A DNA stretch of 64,000 nt from an uncultured Aquabacterium sp. (GTDB lineage: Bacteria; Pseudomonadota; Gammaproteobacteria; Burkholderiales; Burkholderiaceae_C), in the NCBI RefSeq assembly GCF_947366995.1, contig NZ_CANBCC010000004.1, positions 1 to 64,000 of the forward strand, written 5' to 3'. Below, piece by piece: positions 17,993 through 27,453 of the stretch (its first letter is position 1; each line of letters begins with the position of its first letter). Under the pieces are notes generated by a model that saw nothing but the letters and a program-made list of their open reading frames with translations, was not told the DNA's origin and searched no databases. The position numbers were made by a program, and so were the translations under genes.

Positions 17993-18844
17993 ATGAAGTC
18001 ATACAAGGACAAGGTCGCCGCCATCACCGGCGCGGCCTCCGGCATGGGCCGTACCCTGGCCATCGAACTGGCCCGCCGCGGCTGCCACCTGGCCCTCAGT
18101 GATGTGAACGACACCGAGCTCGTCCGCACTGCCGAGCTGGCCGGCCAGCACGGGGTGCGGGTCACGCTGCGCAAGCTCGACGTGGCCGACCGCGCCGCCG
18201 TGTTCGCCTGGGCCGACGAGGTCGTGCGCGACCACGGTCGCGTCAACCTGGTGTTCAACAACGCCGGCGTGGCGCTGACGGTGCCCGTCGAGCACGCGAA
18301 GATCACCGATTTCGAGTGGATCATGGGCATCAACTTCTGGGGCGTGGTGCACGGCACGCAGGCCTTCCTGCCGCACCTCCGCGCTTCCGGCGACGGCCAC
18401 ATCGTCAACACCTCGAGCCTGTTCGGGCTGATGGCTATCCCCACGCAGGGCACCTACAACGCCACCAAGTTCGCGGTGCGCGGCTTCACGGAAGCCTTGC
18501 GCATGGAACTGGAGATGGAAGGCGCGTGCGTGAGCGCCACCTGTGTGCACCCGGGCGGCATTGCCACCAACATCGCGATGGCCGGCAAGGTTGACCCGGC
18601 GATGGAGAAACTCACCGGCGCCACCATCGAACAGCACAAGCGCCGCGCCAACAAGATGATCAGCACGACCACCGCCGAATCGGCCGCGCTGCAGATCCTC
18701 GATGCCGTCGAGCGCAATGCCCGACGCGTGCTCGTCGGCCCCGACGCGAAGTTCCTCGACAAGGTGGTGCGCCTGCTGGGCAGCACCTACCAGGCGCTCG
18801 TGATCCGCCAGATGCGCAAGCTCAACAGCCGGAAACCGCGCTGA
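17993..18844 (+). CDS. Short-chain dehydrogenase/reductase
   Basis: A 283-residue classical SDR. The cofactor motif TGAASGMG is near residue 12, NNAG near 88, the catalytic Ser lies in NTSSLFG, and YNATK (Tyr, Lys) is near 156-160. The active site is complete. It follows the esterase by 17 bases in the TetR-controlled cassette. It probably interconverts an alcohol and a ketone or aldehyde that feeds the monooxygenase. The gene order monooxygenase-lipase-SDR resembles, from memory, the mymA operon of Mycobacterium tuberculosis (Rv3083-lipR-sadH). Confidence 0.92.
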   Translation: MKSYKDKVAAITGAASGMGRTLAIELARRGCHLALSDVNDTELVRTAELAGQHGVRVTLRKLDVADRAAVFAWADEVVRDHGRVNLVFNNAGVALTVPVEHAKITDFEWIMGINFWGVVHGTQAFLPHLRASGDGHIVNTSSLFGLMAIPTQGTYNATKFAVRGFTEALRMELEMEGACVSATCVHPGGIATNIAMAGKVDPAMEKLTGATIEQHKRRANKMISTTTAESAALQILDAVERNARRVLVGPDAKFLDKVVRLLGSTYQALVIRQMRKLNSRKPR

Positions 18845-18865
18845 AGCAAGGCATGATGTCGGCCC

Positions 18866-19810
18866 ATGGAGTGGTTGAAACGTCTGTGGTGGGCCATCGT
18901 GCTGTTTGCTGCCGCGCTGGCGGCGGTCGTGGCGACCACCTGGGAACCTGATCGTCAGCTCGGCCAGCTCGTGGCCCGCTGGGCCCCTGATCCATCGACC
19001 TTCATCGAGCTCGATGGCATGCAGGTGCACGTGCGCGACACCGGTCCGCGCGATGACAAGACCCCGATCGTGCTGCTGCACGGCATGGCGTCCAGCCTGC
19101 ACACCTTCGACGGCTGGCAGCGTGGCCTGCAGGCCCGGCACCGCGTCATCACGGTCGACCTGCCGGGCTTCGGCCTGACGGGCCCGTCGCCTCAGGGCGA
19201 CTACCGCATCGACGCCTACACCCGCTTCGTGCTGCGCCTGCTGGACAACCTGGGATTGCGCCAGGTGATCCTGGGCGGCAATGCGCTGGGCGGCGAAATC
19301 GCCTGGCAGACCGCCGTGCTGGCCCCCGACCGGGTCAGCAGACTGATCCTGATCGACGCCGATGGCTATGAACCGTCGGTGCTGTCCATGCCTCTGGCCT
19401 TCCAGGTGGCCAGCACCCGGGGCCTGCGATGGGTGTCGGAGCGCATCCTTCCGAAGCCCCTGGTGGCGTCCAGCGTGCGCAGCGTCTTCGGCGCGCCAGA
19501 GCGGGTCACCCAGGAACAGGTCGACCGCTATTTCGAGATGGCGCTGCGCGTGGGCAACCGCGGCGCGCTCTTCCAGCGCATGGACCAGGCGCAGTTCGGC
19601 GCTTCGGCCCTGCTGATCAAGCGCGTGCGCCAGCCCACCCTGGTGATCTGGGGCGAGCGCGACGAAATGATCTCGCCCGAACACGGCCGGCTGTTCTGCC
19701 GGGACATCCCGCAGTGCCGGCTCGTGACCTACCCCGACCTGGGCCACCTCCCGCAGGAAGAGGCCCCGGCCGCCACGCTGAGCGCCGTCCGCGAGTTTCT
19801 GGGCAGCTGA
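18866..19810 (+). CDS. Membrane-anchored alpha/beta hydrolase with altered nucleophile
   Basis: A 314-residue alpha/beta-hydrolase-fold protein with one N-terminal hydrophobic segment (about 7-24), probably a membrane anchor. The oxyanion HGM (72-74), Asp266 in GERDEM and His294 in DLGHLP are in place. The nucleophile elbow reads GGNALGG, with Ala140 where relatives have Ser (codon GCG at 19283-19285). Unless another residue takes over, the protein should not work as a normal serine hydrolase. It is 21 bases after the SDR and is the last gene of the cassette. It meets the convergent FMN reductase gene with no base between the two stop codons. Confidence 0.85.
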   Translation: MEWLKRLWWAIVLFAAALAAVVATTWEPDRQLGQLVARWAPDPSTFIELDGMQVHVRDTGPRDDKTPIVLLHGMASSLHTFDGWQRGLQARHRVITVDLPGFGLTGPSPQGDYRIDAYTRFVLRLLDNLGLRQVILGGNALGGEIAWQTAVLAPDRVSRLILIDADGYEPSVLSMPLAFQVASTRGLRWVSERILPKPLVASSVRSVFGAPERVTQEQVDRYFEMALRVGNRGALFQRMDQAQFGASALLIKRVRQPTLVIWGERDEMISPEHGRLFCRDIPQCRLVTYPDLGHLPQEEAPAATLSAVREFLGS

Positions 19811-20422
19811 TCAGCCCTGCAGGCGCCAGTTGGCCTGACGCACCACCGACGCCACGAGGCGGTCCAGCATCTGGTCGAGCGCGTCGCTCGCCAGACGACC
19901 CGGCGCCATGAACTGCTGGTCGGCCGCAGGCACACCCACCTGCTCGGGCACCACGACCATCGCGAAATTGGTGCTCAGGAAGGTGCGCACGATGGGCAGC
20001 GCCCGCACGCCACCCAGCGCGCCCGGCGATGCGGCCATCAGACCCACCGGCTTGCCCGCGGTGGCCACCGTGCCGCCTGGCAGGTCGCCTTCGGCCTGCA
20101 CCACAGACAGCCAATCCAGTGCGTTGATCAGCAACGGAGTCGGCAAGGCGTTGTACTCGGGGCTGGCCAGCAGCACGCCGTCGTGCGCCGCCATCAGGTC
20201 ACGTAACTGACGCGCACCGGCGGGCAGCCCTTCGGCCGCGATCAGGTCGGCATCGAACACCGGCAGGGCCAGTGCGCGCAGGTCCACCGAGGTGACCTCG
20301 GCCCCCAGTGCGGTGGCCTTGGCGGCGGCCACCGCCACCAGTTTGCCGTTGATCGAGCCCTCGCGGGCGCTGCCACTCAGCGCCAGCAGGCGGGGGGCGC
20401 GGTTCGGATGGGAGGCGGTCAT
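19811..20422 (-). CDS. NADPH-dependent FMN reductase
   Basis: A 203-residue flavoprotein of the NADPH-dependent FMN reductase family. The FMN phosphate loop is SGSAREGSING (about 16-26) and the flavin-contact motif SPEYNALPTP is near 87-96, with GG near 131. These enzymes reduce FMN, quinones or azo compounds with NAD(P)H. It lies 23 bases downstream of a second flavodoxin-fold gene on the same strand, and the two are probably co-transcribed. Confidence 0.9.
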   Translation of the reverse strand: MTASHPNRAPRLLALSGSAREGSINGKLVAVAAAKATALGAEVTSVDLRALALPVFDADLIAAEGLPAGARQLRDLMAAHDGVLLASPEYNALPTPLLINALDWLSVVQAEGDLPGGTVATAGKPVGLMAASPGALGGVRALPIVRTFLSTNFAMVVVPEQVGVPAADQQFMAPGRLASDALDQMLDRLVASVVRQANWRLQG

Positions 20423-20445
20423 GCGGGTCGTCCTTCGGGTGTCGT

Positions 20446-21003
20446 TCAGGCGTTGAAGCGGTTGGCCACGGCGCGCACGCGCTCGCCGAACAGGCGGGCG
20501 GTCTCGAGGTCACCGGGCAGCATCTCGTCCACGCTGGCATCCGATGGGGTGGTGGCCATGGCGCCGCTGAACGAGGCCACGTAGTTCACGTCGTTGCGCG
20601 TCGCAGCCTTGCTGTTGCTCGGCATCATGCCCGTGCCGACCCACACCATGCTGTGTTGCATGGCCAGGGTAAACAGGTAGTGCAACGTGGAGAGCTTGTC
20701 GCCGTTCATCGAGGCCGAGTTGGTGAAGCCGGCGGCCAGCTTGTCCTTCCAGCCCTGCGTGTACCAGATGCGGGAAGTGGCGTCGATGAACTTCTTGAAC
20801 TGCCAGGGCACGCTGCCCATGTAGGTCGGCGCGCCGAACACGATGGCGTCGGCGGCCGCCAGCGTGGCCCAGCCGCTGTCCGGCACGTTGCCTTCGGCGT
20901 CCACGGCCACCAGGGTCGCGCCGGCGCCCTGGGCGACCGCCTCGGCCATGCGCTGTGTGTGGCCGTAGCCGCTGAAGTACACGATGGCGATCTGCTTGCT
21001 CAT
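20446..21003 (-). CDS. Flavodoxin-fold NAD(P)H:quinone oxidoreductase, WrbA-like
   Basis: A 185-residue flavodoxin-like protein. The FMN phosphate loop is FSGYGHTQRMA (about 10-20), followed by GAPTYMGSVPWQFKKFID and a C-terminal GERVRAVANRF. WrbA-type enzymes reduce quinones by two electrons and lower redox cycling. The protein is a little shorter than E. coli WrbA (198). It heads the two-gene run with the FMN reductase, with the rlmJ gene divergent on the other side. Confidence 0.88.
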   Translation of the reverse strand: MSKQIAIVYFSGYGHTQRMAEAVAQGAGATLVAVDAEGNVPDSGWATLAAADAIVFGAPTYMGSVPWQFKKFIDATSRIWYTQGWKDKLAAGFTNSASMNGDKLSTLHYLFTLAMQHSMVWVGTGMMPSNSKAATRNDVNYVASFSGAMATTPSDASVDEMLPGDLETARLFGERVRAVANRFNA

Positions 21004-21091
21004 GAGGGAATCCTTTCAGGGAGAGAGACGGAACGGGAAAAAGACAAGGACATCAGCCGCAGGCAGCGCCATCCGCTGCTACCCTTGGGCC

Positions 21092-21958
21092 ATGTTCAGT
21101 TATCGACACGGCTTCCACGCGGGCAACCACGCCGATGTGCTCAAGCACACGGTGCTGGTGCAGGTGCTTGAGCACCTGCTGCAGAAAGACAAACCCTTCT
21201 GGGTGATCGACACCCACGCGGGCGGCGGCCTGTATGACCTGACCGCGGGTTACGCCGCCCGCAGCGGCGAGGCGGCTTCCGGCATTCAGGCCCTCTGGCC
21301 CAAACGGCACGACCCGGCCATGCCGGAAGCCGTCAAGGCCTTTCTGAAACAGGTGGCTGCCGTGAACCACGGGGACACGCTGCAGTGGTATCCCGGCTCG
21401 CCGCAACTGGCCGCGCAGATGCTGCGTGAGGGCGATCACCTGCGCCTGTACGAACTGCATCCCACCGAAAGCAAACTGCTGGAGCAGCACTTCGCGTCGG
21501 TGCGCCGAGGCGTCAGCATCCAGGTGGCAGACGGGTTTGCGGGGCTCCGTGGCGTGTTGCCGCCGCCGCCCCGCCGCGGCCTGGTCCACATCGACCCGCC
21601 GTACGAGGTCAAGGACGACTACCGCACCGTGATCCAGACGTTGAAGGAGGCCGTGCCGCGCTTCGCCACGGGCACCTACGCCATCTGGTACCCCGAGGTG
21701 GCGCGCCACGAAGCGCAGCAGCTGCCGGGCCAGCTCAAGCGGGTGGCGGCGGCGCTGCCCAAGGTTGACTGGTTGCACGCCACGCTGCGTGTCAAGGCGG
21801 CCGCCCGCGACGGCATGGGCCTGTTCGGCAGCGGCATGTTCGTCATCAACCCGCCCTGGACGCTGTATGACCGCCTGGCCGAGGCCCTGCCCTGGCTGGT
21901 CGAAAAGCTCGGCGAGGATGACCACGCGGCCTACACGCTCGAAGCCCAGCAGAACTGA
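21092..21958 (+). CDS. rlmJ: 23S rRNA (adenine(2030)-N6)-methyltransferase
   Basis: A 288-residue SAM-dependent N6-adenine methyltransferase that modifies A2030 of 23S rRNA. The N-terminal MFSYRHGFHAGNHADVLKH is the RlmJ signature. The SAM-site acid lies in IDTHAGGGLYDL, and the catalytic DPPY is in HIDPPYEVKDDYR near 169. I start it at the ATG at 21092 because conservation begins exactly there; the upstream frame is open but unrelated. It is a single gene between the WrbA-like gene and pirin. Confidence 0.95.
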   Translation: MFSYRHGFHAGNHADVLKHTVLVQVLEHLLQKDKPFWVIDTHAGGGLYDLTAGYAARSGEAASGIQALWPKRHDPAMPEAVKAFLKQVAAVNHGDTLQWYPGSPQLAAQMLREGDHLRLYELHPTESKLLEQHFASVRRGVSIQVADGFAGLRGVLPPPPRRGLVHIDPPYEVKDDYRTVIQTLKEAVPRFATGTYAIWYPEVARHEAQQLPGQLKRVAAALPKVDWLHATLRVKAAARDGMGLFGSGMFVINPPWTLYDRLAEALPWLVEKLGEDDHAAYTLEAQQN

Positions 21959-21999
21959 GCGCAGGATCGGATGCAGGACGCGCATGCCGTGTCCTGAAC

Positions 22000-22701
22000 T
22001 CAGGCGGCCAGATCGAAGACCAGCACTTCGGCCTGGTGCCCGCCTTCCAGCCGCAGCAGCGCCTCGCCTTCCAGCATGGCCGCATCGCCCGCCTTCAGCA
22101 CAGTCCCATTCGCCGTCACCTCGCCCAGCGCCACATGCACATAGGCCTTGCGGCGGGGATCGAGTGTCAGTTCCGCGGTTTCAGTGCCGTCGAACAGGCC
22201 GGCATACAGCAGGGCATCGGCCGTCATGCTGACCGAGCCCTGGCGGCCATCGGGTGAAGCCACCAGACGCAGACGCCCGCGCTTGTCGGCAGCGTCGAAG
22301 TGCTTCTGTTCATAGCTGGGGCGAATGCCGCGCACCGTGGGTTGAATCCAGATCTGCAGCAGGTGCGTGGCGGCGGCCGTCTCGTGGTTGAACTCGCTGT
22401 GGAGGATGCCCTTGCCGGCGCTCATGCGCTGCACGTCGCCAGGCAGGATGGTGGCGCCGTTGCCCAGGCTGTCCTGGTGCGCCAGGGCACCATCCAGCAC
22501 GTAGGTCACGATCTCCATGTCGCGGTGGCCGTGCATGCCGAAGCCACGCCCGGGGGCAATCACGTCGTCGTTGATGACGCGCAGCGGCCCGAAGCCCATG
22601 AAGGCCGGATCGTGGTAGTCCGCGAACGAGAAGCTGTGGAAGCTCTGCAGCCAGCCGTGGTCGGCGTAGCCGCGGTCTTCGGATCGGCGCAGGGTCAGCA
22701 T
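22000..22701 (-). CDS. Pirin family protein (YhhW-like)
   Basis: A 233-residue bicupin. The N-terminal cupin carries the metal ligands in MHGHRDMEIVTYVLDG (about 57-72) and HSEFNHE near 101-107; the C-terminal cupin is divergent. YhhW-type pirins act as quercetin 2,3-dioxygenases in vitro, but the physiological role is uncertain. It is divergent from a LysR regulator with a 15-bp palindrome between them, a common pirin arrangement, so the regulator probably controls it. Confidence 0.92.
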   Translation of the reverse strand: MLTLRRSEDRGYADHGWLQSFHSFSFADYHDPAFMGFGPLRVINDDVIAPGRGFGMHGHRDMEIVTYVLDGALAHQDSLGNGATILPGDVQRMSAGKGILHSEFNHETAAATHLLQIWIQPTVRGIRPSYEQKHFDAADKRGRLRLVASPDGRQGSVSMTADALLYAGLFDGTETAELTLDPRRKAYVHVALGEVTANGTVLKAGDAAMLEGEALLRLEGGHQAEVLVFDLAA

Positions 22702-22798
22702 GAGGGGTCTCCTGAGAGGGGTCGGGCGCCCACTGGACGCATGACCTCACTGTAGGCACCGACAACCCCTCGGAGGCTGCGGCCGTCTGATGGCATCA

Positions 22799-22813
22799 TT
22801 CAAACCAATTGAA
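22799..22813. promoter_or_regulatory. LysR-type inverted repeat
   Basis: TTCAA-N5-TTGAA is a 15-bp palindrome containing the T-N11-A pattern typical of LysR-family sites. It lies between the divergent pirin and LysR genes, 17 bases before the LysR ATG. Confidence 0.5.
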
Positions 22814-22829
22814 CGAAATTAGCCGAACG

Positions 22830-23774
22830 ATGCCGGATCGCCGCCATGTCCTCACGCCCGACGCGCTGCTGATGATGGACACCATCGCCCGCACTGGCAG
22901 CTTCGCAGCCGCCGCGCGCGAACTTGGCAAGGTCCCCTCCGCCCTCACGTACAGCGTGCGCCAGCTTGAAGACGCACTCGATGTGCTGCTGTTCGACCGG
23001 CGCAGCCGCCAGGCCCGCCTGACCACCGCCGGAGAGGAACTGCTGCGCGAAGGGCGCTTGCTGCTGCAGCAGATGGCGGCAGTGGCCAACCGGGTCCAGC
23101 GTGTGGCGTCGGGCTGGGAAGCCGAGTTGACGATTGCGGTCGACAAGGCCATGGCGCCCCATGCGATCTTCGACCTGATGGAGGCGTTCTACGCGCTGAA
23201 GCCGCCCACCCGCCTGCGCATGCGCAGCGAGGTGATGACGGGCACCTGGGAAGCCCTGACCACCGGCAAGGCGGATCTCGCCATCGGCGTGCCGGCCGAC
23301 CGTGTGGTGGGCTCGGACATGCGGCAGGAACTGATCGGCGAGTTCAAGTTCATCTTCGCGGTGGCGCCCCATCACCCGCTTGCCGCCGAACCCGGCCCGC
23401 TGAGCCCGACCGAGATTGCCCAACACCGCATCATCGCGGTGGCCGACACGGCGCAGGGGCTGACCCCGATGACGGTCGGCATCCTTCCCGGGCAGGATGT
23501 GCTGACGCTGCCGTCCATGTCGGCCAAGCTCGAAGCCCAGCTGCGCGGGCTGGGCTGTGGCTACCTGCCCGAGCCCATGCTGCGCCCTTACCTGGATCAG
23601 GGCCGGCTGGTGCACAAGCCGGTGACCGGCCCAGAGCGGCTGATCCGCTCGTTCTACGCCTGGCGTCAACCCAGCGCCCAGCCGGGGCTCGGGCTCACAT
23701 GGTGGCTGCATCAGCTGGCCAGCCCGACCACCCGGCGCGCGCTGCTCGAGCGCCACGAGGGCCTGCTGCTGTGA
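22830..23774 (+). CDS. LysR-family transcriptional regulator
   Basis: A 314-residue LTTR. The N-terminal winged HTH is at about residues 8-66 ([24 protein letters not shown]...), followed by a periplasmic-binding-protein-like effector domain. The ATG at 22830 is used; an in-frame TTG at 22809 overlaps the palindrome and is unlikely. It is divergent from pirin, which it probably regulates. Its stop overlaps the GTG of gluQ. Confidence 0.92.
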   Translation: MPDRRHVLTPDALLMMDTIARTGSFAAAARELGKVPSALTYSVRQLEDALDVLLFDRRSRQARLTTAGEELLREGRLLLQQMAAVANRVQRVASGWEAELTIAVDKAMAPHAIFDLMEAFYALKPPTRLRMRSEVMTGTWEALTTGKADLAIGVPADRVVGSDMRQELIGEFKFIFAVAPHHPLAAEPGPLSPTEIAQHRIIAVADTAQGLTPMTVGILPGQDVLTLPSMSAKLEAQLRGLGCGYLPEPMLRPYLDQGRLVHKPVTGPERLIRSFYAWRQPSAQPGLGLTWWLHQLASPTTRRALLERHEGLLL

Positions 23775-24709
23775 GCGCTGCCGCACCGTACATCGGCCGC
23801 TTTGCCCCCTCGCCCACCGGCCCGCTGCATGCGGGCTCCCTGGTGGCGGCTCTGGCCAGCTGGCTGGACGCGCGCGGACAGGGCGGGCAGTGGCTGGTGC
23901 GCATCGAGGACGTCGACACGCCGCGCTGCGTGCCGGGTGCCGACACACTGATCCTGCAGCAGCTGGCCACCTGCGGCCTCCTCCCTGATGCCCCCCCCGT
24001 TTGGCAGAGCCGCCGCGGAGACCGCTACCAGGCGGCGCTCGACCGGCTCATCGCCCAGGGGGTGGCCTACGGTTGCGCCTGCACCCGCAGCGACATTGCG
24101 CGGGCGAACGCCGAACTGGGCCGCATCAAGCCCCGGCACGGCGATTTGGTCTACCCCGGAACGTGCCGCCCTGACCACGGGGGCTTGCGCGGTCGCGCGC
24201 CCCGCGCCTGGCGGGTGGCCGTGCCCGAGGGGGCCGCTGCGCACTGGCCTTGGCTCGATCGGCGTCTGGGCCCGCAGTCACAGCAGCTGGACGACGCCGT
24301 GGGCGACTTTGTGGTGCGCCGGGCCGACGGCCTGTGGGCCTACCAGCTGGCCGTCGTGGTGGACGATGCCGAGCAGGGCATCACCGACGTGGTGCGGGGT
24401 GAGGACCTGGCCGACAACACGCCGCGCCAGATGTGGCTGCAGACGCAACTCGGCTGGCCCCACCCGCGTTACCTGCACACGCCGCTGGTGATGGGCGACA
24501 ACGGCGAGAAACTGTCGAAGCAGAACGGTGCGGCGGCCCTGGCCCTTGACGATCCGCTGGATGCGCTGCGGCGGGCGGGTGCCGTGCTAGGGCTGTCCGA
24601 TATGGGCGGCAGCACCGTGGGCGAGTGGCTCGGCGCCGCCATTCCGGCCTGGCGGGCCCGGGTGGCCTGTTGGGCCTCGTCCGCTCCCCACACCGAAACC
24701 ATCGCCTGA
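23771..24709 (+). CDS. gluQ: Glutamyl-Q tRNA(Asp) synthetase
   Basis: A 312-residue paralogue of the GluRS catalytic core that attaches Glu to queuosine in tRNA(Asp). The HIGH-like site is [11 protein letters not shown] near residue 14 and the KMSKS-like site is KLSKQN near 246. It lacks the anticodon-binding domain, as expected. CACTRSD and the later Cys supply part of the zinc site seen in GluQ-RS. I chose the GTG at 23771, which overlaps the LysR stop (GTGA), because the conserved text starts there; an upstream in-frame ATG lies inside LysR. Confidence 0.95.
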   Translation: MSAAAPYIGRFAPSPTGPLHAGSLVAALASWLDARGQGGQWLVRIEDVDTPRCVPGADTLILQQLATCGLLPDAPPVWQSRRGDRYQAALDRLIAQGVAYGCACTRSDIARANAELGRIKPRHGDLVYPGTCRPDHGGLRGRAPRAWRVAVPEGAAAHWPWLDRRLGPQSQQLDDAVGDFVVRRADGLWAYQLAVVVDDAEQGITDVVRGEDLADNTPRQMWLQTQLGWPHPRYLHTPLVMGDNGEKLSKQNGAAALALDDPLDALRRAGAVLGLSDMGGSTVGEWLGAAIPAWRARVACWASSAPHTETIA

Positions 24710-24752
24710 CGGCACCGTGCCGCACAACAGCGTGGCACGGCGTGCGGGTGGC

Positions 24753-25127
24753 TCAGCCGCCGACAAGCACGAAGTGCTTGCGCACAGGCTCGATCACCTC
24801 GAACGCGCCGGTGAAGCCGCCGGGGATCACGGCGCCTTCGCCAGCGCGCACATCCGTCCATCCTCCGGCCGCGTCATGCAGCCGCACATGGCCTTCCAGC
24901 ACGAAGAAATACTCGTGCTTGCCCGGCGGAAACACGATGCGCCACCGGCCCACCTCGCAGGCCCAGATGCCGGCCGACAGGCCGCCCGCGGCCGGCTCGT
25001 ACAGTGTCCAGGTTTCACGACGCGGGTTGCCCTGCTCCAGCCGGTCCGGACGCGGATGGTCGATCGTGCCGCCGCCCACAGGCGCATCGAACCGGACGAT
25101 GCCAGGTTGATCAGCATGCTGCGTCAT
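24753..25127 (-). CDS. Cupin-domain protein
   Basis: A 124-residue single-domain cupin (DUF861-like). The motif PPGKHEYFFVLEGHVRL (about 67-83) gives one cupin box; the second box is weak (GAVIPGGFTGAFEV), with few metal ligands. Length and layout fit small cupins acting on ureidoglycolate or organic acids, but the function is not known. It lies 10 bases downstream of orn on the same strand. Confidence 0.8.
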   Translation of the reverse strand: MTQHADQPGIVRFDAPVGGGTIDHPRPDRLEQGNPRRETWTLYEPAAGGLSAGIWACEVGRWRIVFPPGKHEYFFVLEGHVRLHDAAGGWTDVRAGEGAVIPGGFTGAFEVIEPVRKHFVLVGG

Positions 25128-25137
25128 GCACCCGACC

Positions 25138-25719
25138 TCACTTCACAAGGAAGTGCTCGCGGTAGTAGGCGAGCTCGTCGATCGATTCGTGGATGTCGGC
25201 CAGCGCGGTGTGCTTCTGTGCCTTCTTGAAACCCTCGGCGAGCCCGGGCTTCCAGCGCTTGGCCAGTTCCTTCAGGGTGCTGACGTCCAGGTTGCGGTAG
25301 TGGAAGAAGGCTTCCAGCTTGGGCATGTAGTTCGCCAGAAAGCGGCGGTCCTGGCAGATCGAGTTGCCGCACATCGGCGACTTGTTGGCCGGCACGTACT
25401 GCTTGAGGAAGTCGATCACGGCCTGGGCCGCCTCGTCCTCGCTCACGGTCGAGGCCTTCACGCGGTCGATCAGGCCGCTGCGGCCGTGCGTGCCTTTGTT
25501 CCAGTTGTCCATCTTGTCGAGCACGGCGTCGCTCTGGTGCACGGCAAACACCGGCCCCTCCACGCGCACCGACAGGTTGGCGTCGGTCACCACCACCGCG
25601 ATTTCGATGATGCGGTCGCTCTCGGGCTTGAGGCCCGTCATCTCCAGGTCGATCCAGATCAGGTTCTGGTCGCTCTTGGCCAGGGTCACGGGGGTGTCGG
25701 GGGCGGTGGTGTCGGTCAT
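25138..25719 (-). CDS. orn: Oligoribonuclease
   Basis: A 193-residue DEDDh exonuclease that degrades 2-5-mer RNA and pGpG. Acidic residues are in WIDLEMTGL (residues 23-31), and further conserved parts are [25 protein letters not shown] and [14 protein letters not shown]. The length matches Orn plus a short N-terminal extension. The ATG at 25719 is chosen because the frame upstream, though open for 77 codons, overlaps the divergent protease gene. Confidence 0.96.
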   Translation of the reverse strand: MTDTTAPDTPVTLAKSDQNLIWIDLEMTGLKPESDRIIEIAVVVTDANLSVRVEGPVFAVHQSDAVLDKMDNWNKGTHGRSGLIDRVKASTVSEDEAAQAVIDFLKQYVPANKSPMCGNSICQDRRFLANYMPKLEAFFHYRNLDVSTLKELAKRWKPGLAEGFKKAQKHTALADIHESIDELAYYREHFLVK

Positions 25720-25807
25720 GTCGGCAGAAGTCAAAACAGGCGCTGGCGTCACGGTCTTGTGCACGTCAGCCCGGCAGCCGATTGTGCGGCAAACGTACAC
25801 TCCCGGC

Positions 25808-27109
25808 ATGCCATCCAGCACCGTCACCCTGCTTTTTGCCTTTTTCGTCGCGGCCTCCGTGCTCGTGAAGCTCTGGCTCGACACCCGCCAGGCCCGCCAC
25901 GTCGCGCGCCACCGCGCCGCCGTGCCCCCGGCATTTGCCGACGAGGTCACGCTGCGCAGCCACCAGCGCGCCGCCGACTACACGCTCGACAAACTCCGCT
26001 TCGGCCTGGTGAACACGGTGGTCACCACGGCCGTGCTGCTTGGCTGGACGCTGCTGGGCGGGCTTGACGCCCTGAACCACGCGGTGCGCGACCTGGTCTT
26101 CCCCCGCTGGGGCGGCCTGGCTTACCAGCTTGTGCTGCTCGGCGCCTTCAGCGCCATCGGCGCCCTCATCGAGATGCCGCTGGAGGCCTGGCACACCTTC
26201 CGCATCGAGCAACGCCACGGCTTCAACCGCATGGGCTTCGGCATGTGGGTGGGCGATCACATCAAGCAGGCGATCGTCGGTGTCGTGATCGGCGCCCCCA
26301 TCGCGGCCCTCATCCTGTGGCTGATGGGCGCCGCGGGCAGCGCCTGGTGGCTGTGGGCCTGGGTCGCCTGGGTCTCGTTCAGCCTGCTGCTGATGGTGAT
26401 CTTTCCCATCTTCATCGCCCCTCTGTTCAACAAGTTCGAGCCGCTGCAGGACGAGGGCCTGGCCCAACGCGTGACCGGCCTGATGCAGCGTTGCGGCTTC
26501 AAGGCCAAAGGCTTCTTCGTGATGGACGGCAGCCGCCGCTCTGCGCACGCCAACGCCTACTTCACGGGCCTCGGGTCCTCCAAGCGCGTGGTGTTCTTCG
26601 ACACACTGCTGTCCAAGCTCTCGCATGGCGAAGTCGAGGCCGTGCTGGCCCACGAGCTGGGGCACTTCAAGCACAAGCACGTGCTCAAGCGCATGATCAT
26701 GATGTTCGTGATGAGCCTGATCGGCTTCGCGCTGCTGGGCTGGCTGTCGCGCCAGATGGCCTTCTACACCGGCCTGGGCGCATCGCCCAACCTGGGTGCG
26801 CCGAACGACGCGCTGGCCCTGCTGCTCTTCATGCTGGCGCTCCCGCCCGTCATGTTCTTCATCGCGCCGGTGTTCTCGGCCTTCTCGCGCCGTGACGAAT
26901 ACCAGGCGGACGCCTACGCCTGTGCCCAGGCCAGCGGCACCGACCTGGCGAACGCCCTGATCAAGCTCTACAAGGACAACTCGTCCACCCTCACGCCCGA
27001 CCCGCTGTACGTGCGCTTCCACTACTCGCACCCGCCGGCCTCCGAGCGCCTGGCCGCCATGGGCGCCCTCACCCGCACGGCCCCGCACGGCGCGGCCCAA
27101 CCGGCATGA
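25808..27109 (+). CDS. M48 metallopeptidase, Ste24/CAAX-protease-like
   Basis: A 433-residue polytopic membrane zinc protease. Several hydrophobic segments flank the catalytic HELGH motif (about 281-285), and the third ligand Glu is in [11 protein letters not shown] near 364. The N-terminal domain has the [18 protein letters not shown] signature of the Ste24 type. Bacterial members degrade damaged membrane proteins, although the eukaryotic name refers to prenylated substrates. It overlaps phhB by 4 bases and heads the run protease-phhB-rsgA-hypothetical. Confidence 0.92.
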   Translation: MPSSTVTLLFAFFVAASVLVKLWLDTRQARHVARHRAAVPPAFADEVTLRSHQRAADYTLDKLRFGLVNTVVTTAVLLGWTLLGGLDALNHAVRDLVFPRWGGLAYQLVLLGAFSAIGALIEMPLEAWHTFRIEQRHGFNRMGFGMWVGDHIKQAIVGVVIGAPIAALILWLMGAAGSAWWLWAWVAWVSFSLLLMVIFPIFIAPLFNKFEPLQDEGLAQRVTGLMQRCGFKAKGFFVMDGSRRSAHANAYFTGLGSSKRVVFFDTLLSKLSHGEVEAVLAHELGHFKHKHVLKRMIMMFVMSLIGFALLGWLSRQMAFYTGLGASPNLGAPNDALALLLFMLALPPVMFFIAPVFSAFSRRDEYQADAYACAQASGTDLANALIKLYKDNSSTLTPDPLYVRFHYSHPPASERLAAMGALTRTAPHGAAQPA

Positions 27110-27453
27110 GCGCGGTCAGCCCCCTGCCGCTGCACCAGCAGCGTTGTGAGCCGCGCGCTGGCTCGCCGCTGTCCGTGGCCGGCCAGCACGCCATGCTCGG
27201 CCAGATCCCCGGCTGGCAGGTGGACGACGCCGTGCCGGGCGGGGCGCTGCAGCGCACCTACACCTTCCCCGACTTCCACCGCACCATGGCCTTCGTGAAT
27301 GCCGTGGCCTGGATTGCCCACGAACAGGATCACCACCCCGACATGGCCGTGTCTTTCAACCGCTGCACGCTGCGCTGGTCGACCCATTCGGTCGGCGGCG
27401 TCTCGCTGAACGACTTCATCTGCGCCGCCCGCGTGGATGCCCTTGGCGCATGA
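27106..27453 (+). CDS. phhB: 4a-hydroxytetrahydrobiopterin dehydratase
   Basis: A 115-residue pterin-4a-carbinolamine dehydratase that recycles the pterin cofactor of aromatic amino-acid hydroxylases. The signature EQDHHPDM, with its His pair near residues 78-79, and a late conserved W are present. The N-terminus is some 20 residues longer than the core. Both ends overlap neighbours by 4 bases (ATGA), so it is tightly coupled to the protease and rsgA. No phenylalanine hydroxylase gene is nearby. Confidence 0.92.
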   Translation: MSAVSPLPLHQQRCEPRAGSPLSVAGQHAMLGQIPGWQVDDAVPGGALQRTYTFPDFHRTMAFVNAVAWIAHEQDHHPDMAVSFNRCTLRWSTHSVGGVSLNDFICAARVDALGA

